NCBI GenBank assembly: GCA_030672805.1
Contig: DAOVFR010000072.1
Span: 1-9,833, forward strand
Length of the DNA stretch: 9,833 nucleotides
Reading direction: 5' to 3'
DNA from: Candidatus Krumholzibacteriota bacterium
GTDB lineage: Bacteria; Krumholzibacteriota; Krumholzibacteriia; Krumholzibacteriales; Krumholzibacteriaceae
Below are positions 6,751 through 9,833 of the stretch, one piece after another; the first letter of the stretch is position 1, and each line of letters begins with the position of its first letter. The translations under genes and the position numbers were made by a program. A model generated the notes under the pieces. It saw nothing but the letters and a program-made list of their open reading frames with translations, did no database searches and was not told the origin of the DNA.

Positions 6751-7593
6751 CTACAGTATGACTTCCTTGTGACGCGCCGCGTGGCAATTCAGGTTTACCG
6801 CCACCGGCAGCGACGCGATATGACACGCAGCGACTTCGATATGAACGGCCAGCGCCGTGATCCTGCCTCCGAGCCCCTGCGGGCCGATTCCCGTATCGTT
6901 CACCTTAACGAGAAGCTCCTTTTCGAGCCCGGCGTAGAATGGATCGGGGTGCGTGCTGCCGATCTCTCTCAGAAGCGCTTTCTTCGCATTGAACGCGCAG
7001 AGCTCGAAGGTCCCGCCGATACCAACGCCGACGACGATCGGGGGACAGGGATTGGCCGAAGCGGTGCGCACCGAGTCGACCACGAACTGTTTCACTCCCT
7101 CGACGCCGTCTGCCGGTTTCAGCATGGCAATCCTGCTCATGTTCTCGGCGCCGCCGCCTTTCGGCACGACGCAGAGCCTGAGTCTGTCTCCCGGAACGAT
7201 CCGTATGTGGATCACCGCCGGCGTGTTGTCTCCGGTGTTCACACGCTCCAGGGGATCTCCCAGCGACGACTTCCTCAGGTATCCCTCGGTGTAGCCTTTC
7301 TTCACGCCCCCGTCGATCGCCGCCTCGAGGTCCCCGCCGGTGATATGAACGTCCTGGCCCAGCTCGACGAACACGACGGCCAGGCCGGTATCCTGGCAGA
7401 TCGGCATCCGTTCGCTCTTTGCGATATCGGCATTCTCGAGGATCTGGCTCAGGATCTCCCGGCCGACCGGTGACTCCTCCTTCTTCAGCCCTTCCTCCAG
7501 GGCACGCCAGACGTCCTCCCCAAGCTCGAAGTTCGATTCCATGCAGAGCCTCGCCACCTCTTCAGTGATCTTCGCGGAAGAAATTTCTCTCAT
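6751..7593 (-). CDS. Class I fumarate hydratase / L(+)-tartrate dehydratase, alpha subunit
   Basis: Catalytic Fe-S subunit partnering the beta subunit encoded next. Counting from ATG 7593, the three cysteines expected to bind a [4Fe-4S] cluster are Cys66 (PICQDTG), Cys183 (ANPCPPIVVGVGIGG) and Cys270 (NLNCHAARH). Other family motifs are GYLRKSSLGDPLERVNTGDN (104-123), PKGGGAENMSR (144-154) and GIGPQGLGG (235-243). The frame opens earlier, at ATG 7611, but nothing like a ribosome binding site precedes that codon. ATG 7593 has GAGGAAGGAT just upstream with good spacing, so it is preferred and gives 280 residues, normal for the family. About 100 bases separate it from the MBL hydrolase stop; that gap holds a small hairpin but no promoter I can support. 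Function is either fumarase (TCA cycle) or tartrate dehydratase; without other tartrate genes nearby, fumarase is more likely. Confidence 0.94.
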   Translation of the reverse strand: MREISSAKITEEVARLCMESNFELGEDVWRALEEGLKKEESPVGREILSQILENADIAKSERMPICQDTGLAVVFVELGQDVHITGGDLEAAIDGGVKKGYTEGYLRKSSLGDPLERVNTGDNTPAVIHIRIVPGDRLRLCVVPKGGGAENMSRIAMLKPADGVEGVKQFVVDSVRTASANPCPPIVVGVGIGGTFELCAFNAKKALLREIGSTHPDPFYAGLEKELLVKVNDTGIGPQGLGGRITALAVHIEVAACHIASLPVAVNLNCHAARHKEVIL

Positions 7594-7611
7594 ATCCTTC
7601 CTCGCTTTCAT

Positions 7612-7695
7612 CGCTTTCGCAGGAACGTGTTTCCTCGAAACAACCGTATTGCACTCCCCCCCTGTGCCGGCCTGCAGTTGCCGTGGTGACTCACC
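7612..7695 (-). other. Intergenic spacer with small hairpins upstream of the fumarase pair
   Basis: The spacer between the MBL hydrolase and the fumarase alpha gene contains TGTTTC-CTC-GAAACA (7628-7642), a perfect six-base-pair hairpin, and GGTGA-C-TCACC (7685-7695), a near-palindrome directly downstream of the hydrolase stop. No T-run follows either on the minus strand, and I see no convincing -35/-10 pair, so read-through from upstream seems likely. Confidence 0.3.
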
Positions 7696-8352
7696 CTAGA
7701 GCGAAGGGTCCAGCACGACGACTTTCAGATCCGGGGGAAGATTCTCCCTTGTGACCGTGATCTCGCTGCCCTCTGCCCTCTCCACGTTCTCCATAAGCCC
7801 GGTGAACACATCGACCGGTTCGATCGGGAAACCCACCCTGGCCGTCTTGAAATGCATTGGGATGACGAGCTTCGGTTCGAACTCCGATATTATCGATGCG
7901 GCCGTGCTGGCATCGATGGTGAAATGCCCGCCCACGGGAACGAGAGCTACGTCGACCCGTTCAAGTTCCGGGATCTCACCGGCTGAAATCGCATGTCCGA
8001 GATCTCCGAGATGAGCGATCCGCAGACCCTCCGCCTCGACGATCGAGATCAGGTTGGCGCCCCGCTCGGCCCCGCCCGATTCATCGTGATAGGTCGGGAA
8101 GGAACTTACCCTGATACCGGCGAGTTCGACCGAGCCCTTCGCATCGACCACGCTCTTCGCCCTCTCGATCACACCGGCATCCCGGTGATCCGGATGATCG
8201 TGGCTGACGACGGCAACATCGTAATTGCCCGTGATCGGCCCGTACGCAAGCGCCCCGTCATAAGACCCGGACTCGTACGGATCGAACACGACGCTCGTAC
8301 CATCCTCGAGGTTCAGCTCGAACGCCGCATGGCCCAGGTACTTGATCTTCAT
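7696..8352 (-). CDS. MBL-fold (metallo-beta-lactamase superfamily) metal-dependent hydrolase
   Basis: A 218-residue protein of the small single-domain MBL hydrolases related to the UlaG/UPF0173-type group. It starts with KIKYLGHAAFEL, typical of that group. The zinc-binding motif HxHxDH is present as SHDHPDH (50-56: His51, His53, Asp55, His56). Further ligand candidates are His89 (PTYHDE), His114/Asp117 (HLGDLGH), His142 (GGHFTID) and His167 (PMHFKT). No signal peptide is seen, so it is cytosolic. ATG 8352 has AGGGGG nine bases upstream, and that binding site directly abuts the T-run of the terminator behind rpmA. It heads the section leading to fumarase and the Kdo genes. The substrate cannot be read from the sequence; phosphodiesterase or lactonase activity is possible but unproven. 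Confidence 0.9.
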   Translation of the reverse strand: MKIKYLGHAAFELNLEDGTSVVFDPYESGSYDGALAYGPITGNYDVAVVSHDHPDHRDAGVIERAKSVVDAKGSVELAGIRVSSFPTYHDESGGAERGANLISIVEAEGLRIAHLGDLGHAISAGEIPELERVDVALVPVGGHFTIDASTAASIISEFEPKLVIPMHFKTARVGFPIEPVDVFTGLMENVERAEGSEITVTRENLPPDLKVVVLDPSL

Positions 8353-8367
8353 AGGCTCACACCCCCT

Positions 8368-8414
8368 AAAAAAAAGAGAACCTCAGGGCGGCGTCACAAC
8401 CGCTCCGGGTTCTC
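8368..8414 (-). terminator. Strong intrinsic terminator after rpmA
   Basis: Read on the minus strand, GAGAACC (8414-8408) pairs with GGTTCTC (8382-8376). An inner GCGG/CCGC pair (8403-8400 with 8391-8388) extends the hairpin, and a run of eight T follows directly (8375-8368). This is a textbook Rho-independent terminator placed 31 bases after the rpmA stop. It lies only 15 bases before the MBL hydrolase start, leaving no room for a promoter after it, so expression of downstream genes needs read-through or a promoter upstream of or within the terminator. Confidence 0.88.
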
Positions 8415-8445
8415 CTTGAAACTCCATGCCACCGGAAAGGGAATG

Positions 8446-8700
8446 CTACTGGGCGTAAACACTCACCTTCTTTTTCACCTTGCCCAAACGCTCGTACTTG
8501 ACGATTCCGTCTATCAGGGCGAACAGCGTGTCGTCATTGCCCCTGCCGACATTGATCCCGGGATGTATCCTGGTGCCCCGCTGGCGCACGAGGATGCTGC
8601 CGGCGGAAACGGCCTGGCCCGCATACCTCTTGACACCCAGCCGTTTCGCATTGCTGTCACGGCCGTTCTTAGAACTTCCTACACCCTTCTTGTGTGCCAT
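8446..8700 (-). CDS. rpmA: 50S ribosomal protein L27
   Basis: An 84-residue basic protein of the large ribosomal subunit, lining the peptidyl-transferase region. The sequence starts MAHKKGVGSSKNGRDSNAKR and continues with LGVKRYAGQ, SAGSILVRQRGT and GINVGRGNDDTLFAL, the canonical L27 order. The N-terminus has no cleavable extension of the Firmicutes type. GGGAG lies about ten bases upstream of ATG 8700. It follows rplU by 28 bases, the near-universal rplU-rpmA pairing. Unusually, it is not followed by obgE here but by a terminator and an MBL hydrolase. Confidence 0.98.
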   Translation of the reverse strand: MAHKKGVGSSKNGRDSNAKRLGVKRYAGQAVSAGSILVRQRGTRIHPGINVGRGNDDTLFALIDGIVKYERLGKVKKKVSVYAQ

Positions 8701-8728
8701 GATGAATCGACTCCCGCCGTTATCCCGG

Positions 8729-9040
8729 CTATGCTGAGATATCCTTTATCTTGAGCAGCGTGTATCCCTGGCGATGCCCTTTCTTGCGCCTGTACTTCTT
8801 GCGGCGCTTCATCTTGAACACGATGATTTTCTTGTCCCTGCCATGGCCGAGCACCTCGGCGGTGACCTTGACATCATCCAGGCACGGCCGGCCGACACGG
8901 ACGTCGCCTTCCCCGGAATAGAGAAGGACATCATCGCACTGTATGACGCTTCCAACCTCTACATCGAGAAGGGGCACCCTGACCTGCTCTTCAGGCTTTA
9001 CGGTAACCTGTTTCCCGGCCAACCTGACGACCGCATACAC
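8729..9040 (-). CDS. rplU: 50S ribosomal protein L21
   Basis: A 103-residue large-subunit protein binding 23S rRNA. YAVVRLAGKQ at the N-terminus, VGSVIQCDDVLLYSGEGDVRVGRP in the middle (25-48) and KIIVFKMKRRKKYRRKKGHRQGYT in the basic C-terminal part are diagnostic of L21 (the last motif spans about residues 70-94). The start is GTG 9040, with GGGAGG eight bases upstream. It is the first gene of the minus-strand series, and a good promoter lies about 40 bases upstream of its start, giving a short 5' leader of roughly 30 nt. Confidence 0.98.
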   Translation of the reverse strand: MYAVVRLAGKQVTVKPEEQVRVPLLDVEVGSVIQCDDVLLYSGEGDVRVGRPCLDDVKVTAEVLGHGRDKKIIVFKMKRRKKYRRKKGHRQGYTLLKIKDISA

Positions 9041-9077
9041 GTTTACTGCCTCCCTGTCGTTTCACAAACGGACTATA

Positions 9078-9106
9078 TTGATAACAAACAAATTGCATCA
9101 AGTCAA
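9078..9106 (-). promoter_or_regulatory. Sigma-70 type promoter for rplU-rpmA
   Basis: On the minus strand, TTGACT (9106-9101) is separated by exactly 17 bases from TATCAA (9083-9078), matching 5/6 and 4/6 positions of the -35 and -10 consensus. Transcription would start near 9071, about 30 nt ahead of the rplU GTG. An alternative -10, TATAGT, lies a few bases further downstream. Confidence 0.65.
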
Positions 9107-9198
9107 GGGCAAAAACATGTGGAGTTTCCCCGGTTTTTCATGGGAAGCAAACATCATCCCTTGGGTTGTATCTGCCGCTGGTTTTCCAGCAATTTATA
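9107..9198. other. Spacer between divergent promoters
   Basis: No gene is visible. Two short inverted repeats occur: TTCCC/GGGAA (9126-9130 with 9142-9146), and GCTGG-TTTT-CCAGC (9177-9190), which sits eight bases before the rightward -35. The second could be an operator or chance. Base composition becomes visibly AT-richer here than in the flanking genes. Confidence 0.3.
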
Positions 9199-9227
9199 TT
9201 GACACATTTCGTCCTCTTTGTAATAAT
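9199..9227 (+). promoter_or_regulatory. Near-consensus sigma-70 promoter driving the structured RNA
   Basis: TTGACA (9199-9204) is a perfect -35 box, followed after exactly 17 bases by AATAAT (9222-9227), five of six matches to the -10 box. Predicted start is near 9233-9235. It points away from rplU into the gene-free region, and no other promoter of this quality appears on the + strand there. Confidence 0.72.
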
Positions 9228-9485
9228 ACGGTTCGTATCTTTTTCTCTTAAGTTAATACAGCGTGAGGATGAGGAAAGTCATAGAATATCAGGGATGAAA
9301 TTGACTAGGAAGAAAGATGCAAGAATGGTTTGGGGCTGTATAGTACAGGGGAAATAGCCCCGCCAGTAGACGAGTGACTCTTAAATCAGCAGTAATCAGA
9401 TTCCGAAGTGCCGAACTTGCAACCGATTTTGACCTGTGGCGCAGGCAGTGAAGAGAAGGCACATTAGCGGCTTGAATCTGCTTAC

Positions 9486-9639
9486 GCCGGAGATTTTTCA
9501 TTTCTGAAAAGCTGGCCGGTCATAGACCAGAGGGGAGCCGTTTTGCCGAAGGTCGTATCAAGCTCATCACAAACGGCTTGTACGGAAGATGCCGGAGCAG
9601 CCTTCACTACCTGAGGCTGCCTGGACTAACGTGCCGGAG
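9486..9639 (+). repeat. Three dispersed copies of GCCGGAG inside the candidate RNA
   Basis: GCCGGAG occurs at 9486-9492, 9591-9597 and 9633-9639, each in a stretch between or beside predicted helices. Recurrence in largely unpaired positions could reflect repeated structural or protein-binding motifs, or chance in a 300-base region. Confidence 0.3.
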
Positions 9640-9682
9640 AAGGCAGAAAGGGGGAATGAACAGTTACAATAATTCGTAAAAG

Positions 9683-9705
9683 ATTGACCTATACCATTGA
9701 CATAT
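9683..9705 (+). repeat. Direct repeat ATTGAC(C/A)TAT upstream of the small ORF
   Basis: ATTGACCTAT (9683-9692) and ATTGACATAT (9696-9705) match at nine of ten positions with a 13-base period. They end just before the Shine-Dalgarno. Each contains a -35-like TTGAC(C/A), but no -10 box lies at a suitable distance, so a tandem regulator site is as likely as a promoter. Confidence 0.35.
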
Positions 9706-9707
9706 TT

Positions 9708-9717
9708 AAGGGGGGTG
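9708..9717 (+). promoter_or_regulatory. Strong ribosome binding site of the small ORF
   Basis: AAGGGGGGTG matches the ideal AAGGAGGTG complement of 16S rRNA except at the inner A, and lies six bases before ATG 9724. Its quality supports real translation of the ORF that follows. Confidence 0.65.
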
Positions 9718-9723
9718 CAAGCT

Positions 9724-9833
9724 ATGGGAATCTTTGTAGATCCGACTCCGATCACTTCTGTGGACCTGGCTGAATCGGAAATGGCAGGAATCTCGGCGGG
9801 GGCCGCAGCCGCAGTTCCGGCCTTTATCGTGGC
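9724..9833 (+). CDS. Start of an unrecognised Ala-rich ORF, cut by the window edge
   Basis: ATG 9724 opens a frame that stays open to the end of the window (36 codons). The first 20 residues are polar to neutral (beginning MGIFVDPTPITSVDLAESEM). They are followed by a stretch of small and hydrophobic residues (AGISAGAAAAVPAFIV), which could be the start of a membrane segment or of a secreted or leader-type peptide. The strong Shine-Dalgarno and the structured region upstream suggest it is expressed from the promoter at 9199-9227. It does not begin like IscB/IsrB, a group II intron reverse transcriptase, or any transposase I know. With only the N-terminus visible, function and length cannot be judged. 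Confidence 0.55.
   Translation, partial: MGIFVDPTPITSVDLAESEMAGISAGAAAAVPAFIV

Larger units (their letters stand above)
9234..9723 (+). ncRNA. Candidate large structured RNA or long structured 5' leader, family unknown
   Basis: No convincing ORF covers this stretch, yet it holds many perfect helices in nested order. (a) GGGGC 9332-9336 pairs with GCCCC 9357-9361. (b) GTAA 9392-9395 plus CAGATT 9397-9402 plus CCG 9403-9405 pair with TTAC 9482-9485, AATCTG 9475-9480 and CGG 9468-9470, a long helix with one mismatch and one bulge. (c) Inside it, GTGCC 9408-9412 pairs with GGCAC 9458-9462. (d) Inside that, CCTG 9433-9436 pairs with CAGG 9442-9445. (e) TTTTCA 9495-9500 pairs with TGAAAA 9505-9510. 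(f) GGTC 9518-9521 pairs with GACC 9525-9528. (g) AGCCGTTT 9536-9543 pairs with AAACGGCT 9571-9578. (h) GCAGCC 9597-9602 pairs with GGCTGC 9615-9620, or alternatively CTGCCT 9617-9622 with AGGCAG 9641-9646. A strong promoter sits just upstream, and a small ORF with a strong ribosome binding site follows. It may be an independent RNA or a regulatory leader. It does not match RNase P, tmRNA, SRP RNA or a riboswitch I know. Confidence 0.5.

Noticed and set aside
9271..9280. GAGGAAAGTC matches the conserved P4 core sequence of bacterial RNase P RNA
   Set aside because: The following conserved bases differ, the second half of P4 (ACAGAA with its usual context) and the other conserved regions are absent, so a chance ten-base match is more likely.
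9289..9501. Minus-strand frame of 70 codons within the candidate RNA region
   Set aside because: No ribosome binding site of note, composition not protein-like, and it coincides with the nested helices.
9697..9725. TTGACA at 9697-9702 as a promoter -35 box
   Set aside because: At 16-18 bases downstream there is no -10-like sequence; the spot overlaps the ribosome binding site and start codon.
9567..9755. Minus-strand frame of 62 codons
   Set aside because: It runs through helices and the ribosome binding site of the + strand ORF and shows no recognisable protein features.
9332..9833. OMEGA/HEARO RNA followed by an IscB/IsrB gene, or a group II intron with its reverse transcriptase
   Set aside because: Helix-rich layout and an ORF behind it are compatible, but the visible ORF start does not resemble IscB, IsrB or a reverse transcriptase, and no intron 5' GUGYG boundary or domain V hairpin was found. 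Left as unassigned.

Overview
The window looks like chromosome from an uncultured, GC-rich, diderm (Gram-negative, LPS-making) bacterium. Evidence for this is a near-complete Kdo branch (kdsB, kdsA, kdsD) and a signal-peptide-bearing protein that looks like an outer-membrane beta-barrel. The lineage cannot be named from this sequence alone. GTG and TTG starts are frequent (rplU GTG; kdsB and pyrG TTG; the barrel gene and probably kdsD GTG).

Layout. Positions 1-166 hold the 3' end of an unrecognised + strand frame interrupted by a stop. It is followed three bases later by a + strand gene for an exported, probably outer-membrane protein (170-1720). That gene converges on a long minus-strand gene string which, in its own direction, runs: rplU (L21), rpmA (L27), a strong intrinsic terminator, an MBL-fold hydrolase, the two subunits of a class I Fe-S fumarase/tartrate dehydratase, kdsB, pyrG, kdsA and kdsD/kpsF (9040 down to 1787). 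Gaps after the terminator are about 100, 25, 18, 57, 11 and 5 bases, so the hydrolase-to-kdsD section is probably one transcription unit. It may be fed by read-through of the terminator behind rpmA.

How the genes work together. KdsD makes D-arabinose 5-phosphate, KdsA condenses it with PEP to Kdo-8-phosphate, an absent KdsC would dephosphorylate it, and KdsB activates Kdo with CTP. PyrG supplies that CTP, which explains pyrG lying between kdsB and kdsA. The fumarase and the MBL hydrolase have no obvious pathway link to Kdo.

The right end is the most unusual part. Upstream of rplU lies about 680 bases without a convincing gene and visibly richer in AT. A promoter for rplU faces left. A near-consensus sigma-70 promoter (TTGACA, 17 bases, AATAAT) faces right into about 490 nt that fold, by eye, into a nested multi-helix RNA (about 9332-9646). 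This ends at a near-perfect Shine-Dalgarno and the start of an Ala-rich, possibly membrane-active ORF cut by the window edge. I could not assign this RNA or the ORF to a known family. It is the best candidate here for an undescribed element.
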